DNA of 64,000 nucleotides, taken from Delphinus delphis (lineage: Eukaryota > Chordata > Mammalia > Artiodactyla > Delphinidae). The DNA lies in NCBI RefSeq assembly GCF_949987515.2, contig NC_082689.1:8051501-8115500 (forward strand), given 5' to 3'. Shown piece after piece: positions 48,801 through 59,185 of this stretch; the stretch's first letter is position 1; every line of letters starts with the position of its first letter. The notes under the pieces are model-generated. The model did not search any database. It was not told where the DNA came from and was given only the letters and a program-made list of their open reading frames with translations. Made by a program: the position numbers and the translations under genes.

Positions 48801-51800
48801 GGTGGTGGAGAAGGCTTGGCAACAACCCATCCAGGACCAATCAAGCTGCAGAACAGATCTAGCGAGGCCCTCAGTGCCGGCCCTGCCACCAACATTTATG
48901 ATAACACTGTGTCGGTGACAGCCCTGACCCAGGACAGTGGATGCTACCACACTGCCCCTGTGCCCTAGGAAGTGCTCTTGCAGTGTGTCTAAGAGTGTTC
49001 TGCATGGCCCTGGATTCTCTGAAGCAACGGCTCCTCATTTAAAACCCAGGGCTGGCCCATCTGGCTGGGGGACTCCAGGTCACACACCAATGTGTTCTGT
49101 AGGGGTGGTTAGACAAGCAAGCATTTGACATTTCAGCTTCTGCAGTGGGCTGAGAGCTAGGCGGCAAAAACCCACTGACCTGTATCCACTACACACAGGG
49201 CCTGTCTCCCCTTTTTACCATATCCAAGGACCCCAAGACTCCAAATCAGCTACTTGATCAGAAGTCCTAAACCCTGCTCAACTCTAAGCTGGGGCCTTCT
49301 CTCTTAAATTATTTCACCCACAAGGCAAAACAGGTCATCATTGGTGGGGAAGGACCCTTCTTCTTCTTGCCCAGCCTGCACTGGGACACAGGGACCTTCC
49401 TGGGCGATCCAGGAGAAAAGTGTGTTGTGTGGTGTTGCACGTTGGGCCCAGAAACAATTCACACAGGCACAGGGGTGGTTTTCAAACAATTTATGGGCTT
49501 TGGGCTTAAAAGTGTTTTCTAATCCCTGTAGAGACCAGATTGCAAAAATGGATGTTCCTCCAACCCTGTTAGCATCTGGCTTGGTCATGACGCTCTCTTG
49601 CTAGTGTTCTCTGGTCATTCTCGTTTTAGAAATTGACTGCTCCCCACAAAGTAGTTGGTGGTCACACACTCCTGGGGCAGAAGTCTGCAGAGGAGTTTCT
49701 GGCTTGGAAAATCCAAAGACGTGGCTCCTTGAGCTGCCTGGTGGCCCTGGCTCGTGGCAGGCCCGTCCTGTGGTGCCTTCCGTGAAAGTGCAATGTTAAG
49801 AGACTTCTGTAAGACCCTTGGGGCGGCTTCTGTCCACAGGGAGAAGCCCCCTTCCTTGAAGACTGTGACCTCCAACAAATCTGAAACACTGTCTCTAAGA
49901 CCAGACAATAGACAGCCTCCTCCCGGTACATACCAAGAGGGTAGGCTCACTGCAGGGACCCCCCCTCCCAGGACAGCAAGGAGTAGCTCCCTGCTTGGAA
50001 AAGCTCCATATGGCCAATATTTTACCAGAACCCAGCCAAGGCAAGCTCAGTCCCCAGGGCGCAGAGCCTGGCAGCAGATCCATTCCCTCTGCAAACATCT
50101 GGTGCGTGCACCACGCTAAGGTCGGGATGCGGAGCCATCTTTTGCTGGGAAGGTCCCTCTCCTTCACCTCCCTAATCACTTTCTCAGGGTTTAAGCTTCA
50201 GCCTCTACTCCCTCACCTGCCTGTTGATAGTCACGAAACGAGCAGTCGTTTCCCCCAGGGAACTGAGCCTATCTGTAGAGCCTATCTGTCTTTTATTCTT
50301 GAAAAGGGAAAAAAAGGCAGGGTGGTGGTGAGGGATAAACTCTGACGTCATGCGCTTGCGTACGACAGAGGGGTTGGAGGCCATCTGGAGCAGGTGCTGG
50401 CAGGGCCCCTGGGAAAGGAGAAGCAGGGCAGCTGGCTCATCAGGTGGGAGTGTCCTGGGGTCAAAGACCTCATGGCACGACGAAGTTAAGGTTTTCTGGA
50501 ATTTCTGTCCCGGGAAGGACGGATGATGCTTCCTTGGCCTCTGGCTCCTCTCCTAAAGCCAGGCCCGACAGGTGCAGGACTCCTGGAAGAGGTACCAAGC
50601 TCAAGGAGACCTGGCCAGGCTGTGCCTCTGCATCCTCCGTGGGTCCCCACCACCAACAGATCTGGGGAGTCTCAGGAGCGCTGGACCCTCCCACCTGGGA
50701 GTGTGTCTTGTGCAGTGACATTCAGATCCCTCTTCTGCCCCAGCTGCTTCCTCCTACCTTCGTCTAGGACTCAGAAACCTCTTGTCAGGCCTCCTGACTC
50801 ATCTGCCCCTATCCAGGAGGCAGGGAAGGCTTTTTCCCAAATACAGATGGTGAAACTGAAGGCTCCAAGCAGTGATGAGATTGGCGAGGGTCCCGCTGCA
50901 ATTTCCCTGCCGCCCTCCATGAGATCTGCTCACCGCCTGTTCAGTGTCCTCTCTGGGAAGTTATGCAGCTGGAAAGGGGCCCCTGGGATGAAATAATTGC
51001 GGAGAAAACAGATGGACAGCAGAGCAATCCTCCCCTCGTCTGTGTGCCTGAGAATCCTCTGCAGGGCCAGGAGGGGGCGCTGTTACACAGGGAGCTTGTT
51101 TCCCTGCTCCTGGGGAGGGGAGGTGGACAATCCTGTCTTAGCCACCCCTTCCCCAGCCTCCAAAAAGGCCTTATGAGCACTTTTCTCATCTCATCGAGGC
51201 CCACTCTTACCTCCTATAGGATCCTGGTAGTGGACTGAACCTCGACTCTGCCCCAGTAGGGCCCATCAGTGGTAGGCACAAAAGTCTTACCTTGCCCTCG
51301 TGGAGGAAGGGAAAAAGAGAAGAGGGGCCCACAAGAACAGAGTCTTTTCTCTCCATGTCCTTTCAGAGGTCCAGGAGGGAAAGTCCTAGCTGTGCAACTC
51401 TCTGATGCCTGGAGTTTGGCACACCGGCCTGGCTCTGACTTCTCTCTCCCACTCCCTCTCTGTGTCCCCTGACAACTGATCACCCTCCTTCGGCCTCATC
51501 TGTCAACCTACTCCCCCAGCCTACTCTTGCCTCCTCTGGGCACTCCTACCTGAAGCCCCTCCCCCTTCTTTCCCTAGCTCTGGGCACTCATGTTTTCTTT
51601 TACTGCACTCTGCTAAGCCTGGGTGCGTTCCTCCCAGTAGCCCAAAGGGAATCACTCTGTTTTCCGTCTGGGTTTCCCTCCTCTCTCCTTTCTCTCCTCC
51701 TGCCTGCCGGGTCTCCTTTCCCAGCTCAGCACAGACTTTTCCTTCTCCAGGAAGCCTGCCCTGCTAGCCCAAGCTGGGGGAGCTGTCCTCCCTCCCTGCC

Positions 51801-52731
51801 ATTGTCCTTTTGGGCCTACAAAGCTAGTGCCTGTTGCCTGGGTGGAGGGGTGTCTTCCCTGCCAGGATGGAACCCCACAGGCTGCACGGATGCTCAGTGA
51901 ATACTTGGGGAATCAGTGGATGGATACTTGACAAACGACAAGATTCCCCACAGAACTGCCAGGCTCCTGAGGCCCAGTGGCCTTTTCTCTCTCCTTTGCC
52001 ATTAGGAGGAGTTTTCACACTGAGCGTTCAATAAAGTGCCACAAACAGTTCATGTTCAGCGGCTCAGTGGGTCCAACTTTCCCAGGCCTGGCCCCTGGGG
52101 CCAGAGCAGGAAGGAGCAAACCTCATGAGCGGAAAGCAGGGAGAAGTGACCTGGGCCCCCAGTCTAGGCCTAGGGGAGAGAGAGAGCCTTCTCTGCAGCT
52201 TCCTGGGCAAAGAAACCAAGGAGGAGTTGAAACCTTCAGTTGCCAAGGCGGTCATGCGCTGGTTCTCTCCTTCCCTGAAGGTCCCTCCAGCATCATCCTC
52301 CCACTTCTACCCATCCCACCTCCCAAGCCCAGGCTAAGCAGGAACTGCTCCATGGTCTGCCCCAGGGAAGCCTCATGCCGCAGTTAACTCTTCCAGGATC
52401 TGATCTGCCCCAAATGACCACAGGCCAGTGGTCAGAAGTGAGGGCTCACCAGAAGATTCCTCTTCCAAAGAGAGGAGGTAGATTCCCGGGTGTTGGTTCT
52501 GTCCACACTGGGGCGGGGTCAGTTTATTGTATTTAGTCGCAAAGCTCAAAGAGAGAGGAGACCTAGATGGTTACCCAGCTGTCACCAAGAAGACAGGAAG
52601 AACCAGCCTACAGATATTCGGACAGAAGGAGGTGCCCATGGGACACTGGAAGCTCCCAACCTGTCCTCAGTAAGGGGTTTCAGAGGATGTACCTCTTGCC
52701 CCCTGGAAACCAGTCCAGTGCCTGGCTCAAG
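45816..52731. other. GC-rich, repeat-poor intergenic region upstream of NPPC
   Basis: About 7 kb with few recognisable repeats and many overlapping open frames on both strands, as expected in GC-rich non-coding DNA. None shows a known domain or paired splice sites. A T-run matched by an A-run occurs near 48737-48750. The CpG-rich patch at 46990-47300 stands out. The region is a plausible home for NPPC enhancers. Confidence 0.5.
46990..47300. promoter_or_regulatory. CpG-rich patch, candidate regulatory element
   Basis: CpGs are concentrated here (for example 'gggccccggcggcggaggag' and 'gggagccgcgcggcgcagcg'), whereas the flanks are CpG-poor. No TATA, donor or start was paired. It lies about 8 kb upstream of the NPPC promoter. 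Confidence 0.35.
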
Positions 52732-52741
52732 AATCAATCTG

Positions 52742-53103
52742 GGGCTTCCCTGGTAGCACAGTGGTTGAGAATCCGCCTACCAGTGCAGGAGACACGGGTT
52801 CGACCCCTGGTCCGGGAATATCCCACATGCTGCGGAGCAACTAAGCCCCTGCGCCACAACTACTGAGCCTGCGCTCTAGAGCCCGTGAGCCACAAGTACT
52901 GAAGCCCGTGTGCCACAACTACTGAAGCCCGCTCGCTCTAAGGACCGTGCTCTGCAACGAGAGAAGCCATCGCAATGAGAAGGCTGCACACCGCAACAAA
53001 GAGTAGCCCCCAGTCACCACAACTAGAGAAAGCCCGTGGGCAGCAGCGAAGACCCAACACAGCCATAAATAAATAAATAAATTTATTTATTTATTTAAAA
53101 AAA
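52742..53103 (+). mobile_element. CHR-type SINE (long form)
   Basis: The head is 'gggcttccctggtagcacag', followed by the long body and an AAAT/TTTA tail. It is flanked by aatcaatctg at 52732-52741 and 53104-53113. It lies about 2.2 kb upstream of NPPC. Confidence 0.95.
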
Positions 53104-53113
53104 AATCAATCTG

Positions 53114-54496
53114 CCTGGCTCCTTAAATCTGTATAAACAAAGCAAGTCTCAAAGAAGTTCCAGATTGGTAACATTCCTCTCCGTCCAGTAGACAAAGAGG
53201 AGACGGGACTTCCATTGTCCACCTGGAGCTCCCTCCCTCTTTCCCTTCTTATACCTCTTCCTTTCTCCTCAAATGAAAGAGTGGTGCCCCTCTATGGGTG
53301 TTACCATGTGAAGGCAATCAGGCTGGCTGCCCGGAGGTGATGAGTCAACTCACCAGGATACAACGGATGCCCTGCTGATGTCTGGATCATCTTGGAGTTC
53401 AGGAAATTCTGCTACCCCAAACTCAGGCCTCTGGTGTAGGTTATTTCCTAAACAAAGGGACCTGCACTTTCCCGCGCAGAATGCCAGGGTGGGGAAGAGA
53501 AAGCAGATGGTTTGGCATTGCCTCCCGGCTCTGGGCTCAGGCTTTGCTGTGGGATCCACCGCATGACACTTGGTTCTCCCGGCCCCTCTTGATTCCTGTG
53601 GCGTTCCCGCGGGGGGGCGCAGCTTCCTTTCCTCGCAAAAGGTCGTCCAGGTGCCTCCAGCCCTCAGGGTAGTCTTGGTGCTTGGGGTCCGCAAGCACTC
53701 CCCTACCCTCCGCTGTCCAGCCGAGTCCCCTGCTCCGGAGGCAGTGGAGTCATAGATTCCTGCATCTCACTCAAGTCTTACGGTTTTCTGCCTCCGCGGC
53801 CCATCCCGAAGGACTCCTCAGAACCCGAGGGACCGAGACGCCCTGCCCAAGGAGAGCAAGTCGTGAGCAGCAGCGATACTTGGGCGTGTTCCGACAACTA
53901 TGGTAGGGACCACTCTGAGGCAGAAAACGCGAAGGCGACCACCTGTTATGGCTCACAGAAACCAGACTGGGCTCGGGGCTGGGTAAAGCTCCCTCCCCAG
54001 ACTGTGCAGGTGCACAGGCCACTGGAGGGACAGCCACACGCTGCGGATCCTCGAGTGGGTGCAGTCGAGGTCAGGCGCGCACCCGTCGGTGCAGAAGGAA
54101 GCCATCTGGCGGGTCAGACCCGGGGACGTTCTGTAGGGCCGGCCCGGGCTGAGGGCGCACTTAGAGCCACAGCGGCGGGCCCAAGATGCTGCCGCACACA
54201 CGCATGAACCCTCGCATCTCGTTCGCGTTTCGCTCCCAAACACACCCGCAGGCGAAAAGCTCGCACTGTCCGGTGAAGGACTTGCGCTCTCCCCTGCGGC
54301 CCCGGGCAAACCCCGCTCTCTCTGTGCCTATCCCCCGGACCTCTGGCCCCATCCTCTACCTCCCCAAGCTAAAGGCGTCGGTGCGATCTGAATTACTGTC
54401 CCGGCGAGCAGGTGAAAGGTGGAGCCGCAGCGCCAGGCCTCGCGCCTGTCAGGTGCCCCGGGAAAAGATTGGCAACAAGGCAGATCTGCGTGGATT
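53114..54496. other. NPPC 5' flank
   Basis: No coding exon recognised. CpG frequency rises from about 53.6 kb into the NPPC island. Open frames here are GC-driven. Confidence 0.5.
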
Positions 54497-54595
54497 TCGG
54501 GCTGTGCCAACTTTCTGGCTGTGTGACTTTGGGCAAGTTACTTAATTCCTCTGAGCCTATCTTTGCACTTGCAAAGAGGGAAACTGATCCTTTCC
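54497..54595 (+). repeat. MIR core fragment in the NPPC upstream promoter
   Basis: 'ctggctgtgtgactttgggc', then 'aagttacttaattcctctga', are the conserved MIR core in sense orientation. The fragment ends about 290 bp upstream of the TATA box. Confidence 0.8.
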
Positions 54596-54831
54596 AGGAA
54601 GAGCGTGTGTGCTGAGGTCCAACCTTGTGCGCAGGGCAGCGGGCGCACAAACGCTTGGCATGCCAGAGCGCGCTCCCTGCAATTCGAGTTCCCTTGTGCG
54701 CGCCGCTTTGCAGTTTGGAGCGCAGTCGGGAGAGAGCCCGCCGAGCCGCGGGATCCCTCCGGGGTGGGATGAGGCGGGGGGGGCAGAGGGGGAGCCCCCG
54801 CGGACCCCTCCCGGCCCTCGGCGCGAGTGCC

Positions 54832-54890
54832 ATTGGCCCGGGCGGCCCTGTGGGCGGGAGGATGACATCAGCGGCAGGTTGGATTATAAA
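54832..54890 (+). promoter_or_regulatory. NPPC: NPPC core promoter: inverted CCAAT, GC box, CRE-like site, TATA box
   Basis: In order: ATTGG (inverted CCAAT) at 54832-54836, GGGCGGG at 54852-54858, the CRE-like octamer TGACATCA at 54863-54870, and TATAAA at 54885-54890. The TATA box predicts transcription starting near 54912-54918. Published work on the CNP promoter describes cAMP- and GC-rich-element control (TSC-22 was found as a GC-element binder); which of these motifs is used here is inference. Confidence 0.85.
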
Positions 54891-54914
54891 GGCGCGAGCG
54901 GAGCCGCGGGCTCA

Positions 54915-55166
54915 GAGCGCACCCAGCCGGCGCTGCGCAGCACTGGGACCCGGACCCGCACCCGCGTCGCAGCCCGGCCAGCCTGCTCCGCGCTCGCCTG
55001 CCCGTCTGCCCGTCTGCCCGCTGGCCCCGCGCACCCTTGCTGCCGCCGGTCTGCGCCCAGCCACCCCACGGGCACCATGCACCTCTCCCAGCTGCTGGCC
55101 TGCGCCCTGCTGCTCGCGCTACTCTCGCTCCGGCCCTCCGAAGCCAAGCCCGGGGCGCCGCCGAAG
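54915..55166 (+). other. NPPC: NPPC exon 1 (5'UTR plus first 30 codons)
   Basis: The start is placed about 30 bp after the TATA box and is approximate. The 5'UTR of about 160 nt is very GC-rich, has no upstream ATG, and carries three tandem copies of an 8-mer (CTGCCCGT, CTGCCCGT, CTGCCCGC) at 54998-55021. The start codon at 55077 has A at -3 (GGCACCATGC). The exon ends AAG at 55166, followed by GTGGGT, with the reading phase at a codon boundary. Confidence 0.88.
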
Positions 55167-55903
55167 GTGGGTGCTGTCGCAGGGACGTCGGAACTGTGAG
55201 GGGCGGTGGTAGGGCTAGGGGGTCTAGGAGGGTGTGGCCCGCCGGAGGGAGCAGAGGGGGCGGGAAGGCGGCTCTCTCCCTCCCCTGAGACGTGCGCGGG
55301 TGAGAGCTGGGGAGCCCTCGAAGCCCGGACTCGGGAGAGCATCGACAAATGCGCAGCCTCTGCCTCAGTGTGGTCAGCCCGGCAAGGGGCAAAGGAGAGG
55401 AGGGCAAGGGGCTCCCCGAAGGAGCGGACATCGGCGGCCGCGTGGCAGGTGGATGCAGGGCCGAGCCGTCCGGCACCTCTGGGGGCGCGCTCAGGACTCG
55501 AAAGGACAAACCGCGCTGGCCGGAGTGTCGGGCTGGAGCATCAGCGGCCCCGCAAAGTCCCCCGCGCTGCCGCGGTGCGTCCCTTCACCTGCCCGTTCTT
55601 TCTTTCTGACAGGTCCCGCGCACTCCGCCAGGGGAGGAGGTGGCCGAGCCCCAGGCTGCGGGAGGAGGTCAGAAGAAGGGCGACAAGACTCCCGGGGGCG
55701 GTGGCGCCAATCTCAAGGGCGACCGGTCGCGACTGCTCCGGGACCTGCGCGTGGACACCAAGTCTCGGGCGGCGTGGGCCCGTCTTCTGCAAGAGCACCC
55801 CAACGCGCGGAAATACAAGGGAGGCAACAAGAAGGGTTTGTCCAAGGGCTGCTTCGGCCTCAAGCTGGACAGGATCGGCTCCATGAGCGGCCTGGGATGT
55901 TAG
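55077..55903 (+). CDS. NPPC: C-type natriuretic peptide precursor (preproCNP); join 55077-55166 and 55613-55903
   Basis: Secreted peptide hormone precursor. CNP binds the guanylyl cyclase receptor NPR2 and raises cGMP; it controls endochondral bone growth, vascular tone and oocyte meiotic arrest. The two coding exons join in phase to give 126 residues, the same length as human. Residues 1-23 are a signal peptide ([20 protein letters not shown] core, cut after SEA). A furin-type site RLLR lies at residues 70-73 and releases CNP-53. A Lys-Lys pair at 103-104 precedes CNP-22 (residues 105-126), which starts [15 protein letters not shown]. The ring cysteines are Cys110 and the C-terminal Cys126. 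Nothing is truncated or frameshifted. Residue 101 is Gly where human has Ala; I recall Gly in cattle too. It is single-copy here with its own TATA promoter. Confidence 0.97.
55167..55612 (+). other. NPPC: NPPC intron 1
   Basis: 446 bp, GT at 55167 and AG at 55611-55612, with a pyrimidine-rich 'ttctttctttctgacag' acceptor. GC-rich and within the CpG island. It falls between codons 30 and 31, in the propeptide just after the signal peptide. Confidence 0.93.
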
Positions 55904-55923
55904 TGCGGCGACCCCTGGCGGCG
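55613..55923 (+). other. NPPC: NPPC exon 2 (codons 31-126, stop, short 3'UTR)
   Basis: It begins GTCCCGCGC after the acceptor and carries the rest of the propeptide and all of CNP-53 and CNP-22. TAG is at 55901-55903. A consensus donor, GCG then GTGAGTA, follows 20 nt after the stop, with GT at 55924-55925, so the 3'UTR is split by an intron. Confidence 0.88.
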
Positions 55924-56109
55924 GTGAGTACTACCAACCCCGGCCGCCGGGAGCTCTTGCACACCCAGCTTCCCGTGAAGCCCCCCAGAACCAAGCCTGC
56001 ACCCCCTCCCGCAGGCCGGCTCCTCTCTGATCCCCTGGACCTTTCCGCCTCCCAGCCAGACCATCTGGGCACAAGATTGAGTGTGTGTGCTAGACATTTT
56101 TCCCCAACA

Positions 56110-56200
56110 CCATTTATCATCCCATTTTACAGATGGAGAAAGTGAGGGATAAAGTGGTCAGGGAACTTTGGCAAGGTCAGAAATGGCTCAGCATGGATGG
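56110..56200 (-). repeat. MIR fragment, antisense
   Basis: 'catcccattttacagatgga' followed by 'tggcaaggtcag' is the antisense MIR core. Confidence 0.65.
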
Positions 56201-58544
56201 ACCCACCTGGCTCCCTCTGGAGAAACAGAGACAGCTCGGGGGGGGGGGGGGTGTGGTCCCACCCACCCCAGGGCCATAAGGCAACCAGCAACACTGACCC
56301 CAGTTCTCCAACTGGGGGAATTGAGGGCTGATCCTGGGTTGGTGGGAGCAGAGGAGGAAAGGCATACATACGAGTCAAGGGTAAGTTGATCTGCTAGCCA
56401 CTGCATCATGGTGCTGGGCAGTAAGCAGCCCAGTGGTCAGGACAGCTCCCTGGGTCTGTTGTCTCTGTGATGGGACAGGCTTGGAGCGAGACCTGCCCCC
56501 TCAAGGTAGGGAGAATAGCCATTTGTTAGCATCACCAGGGAGCATTTCTGCCCCAGAGCATTCTGATTCTTGTCCCTTCTCTAAACCATGGCCGTGGGCA
56601 AACTGGTCTGTCCAGGGTCCTGACGCTGCAGCAATCGTGTGACTTCAGGATCGAACCTCAGTGTTCGTGGCACTATTTTAGGGCAAGGAAAAAGAAACTA
56701 AAATAATCTAGTTTTTTGCCCCAACCTGAAACTCAACATGTCCCAAACTGAGCCCCACCCCCCTCCTCCCGCCCCCCCCCCCCCACCATGCCTAGGCTCC
56801 ATACCTGGGTTTCTGGTATGGCCTCCTCCGCCTCCACCAGGCTGGAAACCCCTGTGCTACCTTCAGCCCCGGCCGGGTGCTGCACCCCTGGCAAGGTACA
56901 GCGGCAAATGTCCTTCCCTCCTCTCTCCACTCCCCTCCATTCCTGCTGCCCATCAGTATCATGGAGAAACAACATCCCAACCTCTGGAACTGACATTCGA
57001 GTGATTTCGAACCCGACCTCCTGGTGTCCAGCCTTGCCTGCAGCCAGCTGCTGTCATTCCCTGTCCCACAGTCTTTCTGTCCCACTGCAGGCCAAGCTGT
57101 GTTCTCTCATCCCAGAAGCCTTATCAATGTCTACACTGTCTTCCCCCAAAGGACAAGCGCGCCCATCTTTGAAGGTCTCCAGTGCAATGCCTGAGCCTTT
57201 TTTACTACACAGAAAACTTTTTCACCTGAGCTAGGGTTGTTGGTGAACCTGTTTACCTCCCCAAATTAACTCATGAACAACTTAAGGGCCGGACACTAGC
57301 CTAAGATGAACTGGGGCCTGCAGGATGCCCAAAGGAGCTCTTTAAAATGTCTGTCAATGACCCGGAAAACCTGCCCCACCCAGCTTAGGAGCACTCCTCG
57401 CCCGCCTGCCCTAGCATTTAGCTGGTGTCCTTCCTCTCTGCAGCCAGACTTGGCCAGGCTGTGTGCTCCTCCTGCAGGGGCTTCGCTTGTCTGAGATCTT
57501 GACTTGTCATGATTCTGGCACTGGTGGACCAGCCTTTAGAAGCTACCGTTGTGATGGGTTTGTTCTGTTCTCTCCTGTCTCAACAATGAAGAGACGGAGG
57601 AGCCACAGGCGTCCAATTTTCAATTTGTGAATTAAGCACCAAGTTCAAACTTCAGAATCCAAACAGAGGCTGTTCTATGAGTCAGCAGGAGATAAGGTCC
57701 TAGAAAGTGCCTGGCATGCACGTCCCCATAGACCCCTTGTTCTTAGATGAGGCTGTCTGTGGGTACCAGGTATTCGTGGAGAGAGGTACTCCACAGGTGG
57801 AATCCAGGTTGCTAATGCTTCTTGACCCCTTTGACCAGGGAAGCTTGTCAACCTCCTGGAAGTTCTCTTTTAGCTGAATGCCCACCTCCACCACCTTTAA
57901 CCTTCTCAACCCCACCTTCACCCCCAGCCCCATGAGAAGGCAGAGCATCCTTCCTGTTGCCTGCAACCTCCTAGTGGAGATGCCCAGGGTATCTCACTGT
58001 CTGGGCTTAAAAGAGAAAGGCAGCTTAGGGTTTTCCCATTAATGAAAGCTCTTCTGAGGCTGTGGCCATTTGTCTACACAGGAGTTGACTTTGGCTCTAA
58101 CCAGCTGCCATAATGACTGTCACTGATGGTTATAGCCTTGATTATAAAATGCTAATGGCAGAGATGAGGTGTGGAGGGTGCCTGAATGAACCCATTGCCC
58201 ATGGGGCCCAGAGACATCACAGACATCTGTCCTCTGTTTAAACATGTGGGACGGCAGAGAAAGGGGTTGAGGAAGTTCATCAAGGCCTTGAGGCCCGGGG
58301 TCCCTCTGCCAGGACTGTCCTCTGGAAGGGCACCACCCTGTCTCAGGAGGAAGCCTTCCTCTGGCCCCCGAACACCCACACACCCATTGGCAGTGACTGG
58401 GTGCAGCCCTCATCAAACGACACTGCCAACTCACGAGCCAGCAAACCCAGCACGACCACTCATTTCCCCAGGGCCGGCGTGACACACCATTTCCTCTGAT
58501 TCTGAAGGGGACCCTTTCTGAGGAGAAGCCAGCTGGGGAAGGAA

Positions 58545-58740
58545 GTGCTATTTATGGGCAGCTGTGACCCAGACACTCTGCCAATGCCCAGTGTGTGGCC
58601 CGCTGTTGAATCTTAAAGCCAGCCCTGGGAGGTGGCTATTATCCCATTTTATGGGTGAGGAAAGTGATACTCAAAGCTTTGCATGGCCATCCAGGAAGTA
58701 ATATTCAGTTGGGACTTGAGTCCAGATTTCCCAAATCTTC
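58545..58740 (-). repeat. MIR fragment, antisense
   Basis: 'ttatcccattttatgggtga', then 'catccaggaagtaatattca' and 'cagttgggacttgagtccag', is antisense MIR in order. Confidence 0.7.
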
Positions 58741-59185
58741 AGATGCTTCTCTCCCCCTTCCCTCCGCCATCCCCCAGACACGTAAAGCACCTGACGGAGG
58801 GTTTGTATCGTAGCAAAAAATAGAGGTGGGCCGGGGTTGGGTGGCGGGGCTTCACTTTCCATTCCCTTTCCCTCACTGTGTCTCACGGAGAGCCAAGGAC
58901 AAGGCCTGCACTTAGTCAGAGGGGGAGGAGGGCTGGCTGACTTTCTGGTTCCACCTGTGCTGGGGCAGGAAGTGCCAAGGACACAGCAGGCGATGGATGA
59001 GGGCCTGGAGAGGCCCCGAGTGGAAGGGCCCTTTTTCCTCTGCAGGAAGGCCTTCATCAGGGCCTGTAGGGCGAAGGTGGAGGCATTTTGCCTCCTGCTA
59101 CAGCGGGAAAGGGAGGAAGGTTCTAGAAGTGCCCTGTAGGCTGGGCTTTCTCAGCTGAGTGTCCCTTGGCCCCTCTGTGTTTCAG

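Larger units (their letters stand above)
53790..56070. promoter_or_regulatory. NPPC: CpG island over the NPPC promoter and coding exons
   Basis: Dense CpG sequence covers the proximal promoter, exon 1, intron 1 and exon 2, and fades in intron 2. The boundaries are by eye. Confidence 0.75.
55924..59185 (+). other. NPPC: NPPC intron 2 (within the 3'UTR)
   Basis: About 3.26 kb, from GTGAGT to 'cccctctgtgtttcag'. It holds an antisense MIR piece at about 56110-56200, a G14 run (56238-56251), a C13 run (56772-56784) and a longer antisense MIR at about 58545-58740. Otherwise unassigned; open frames inside are not supported. The gene span of about 4.75 kb is close to that of human NPPC. Confidence 0.75.

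Noticed and set aside
54609..55199. A 196-codon frame running in phase into the NPPC signal peptide
   Set aside because: Its first codons lie upstream of the TATA box, so it cannot be on the normal mRNA, and it reads through the exon 1 donor. The 5'UTR after the predicted start has no ATG before 55077.
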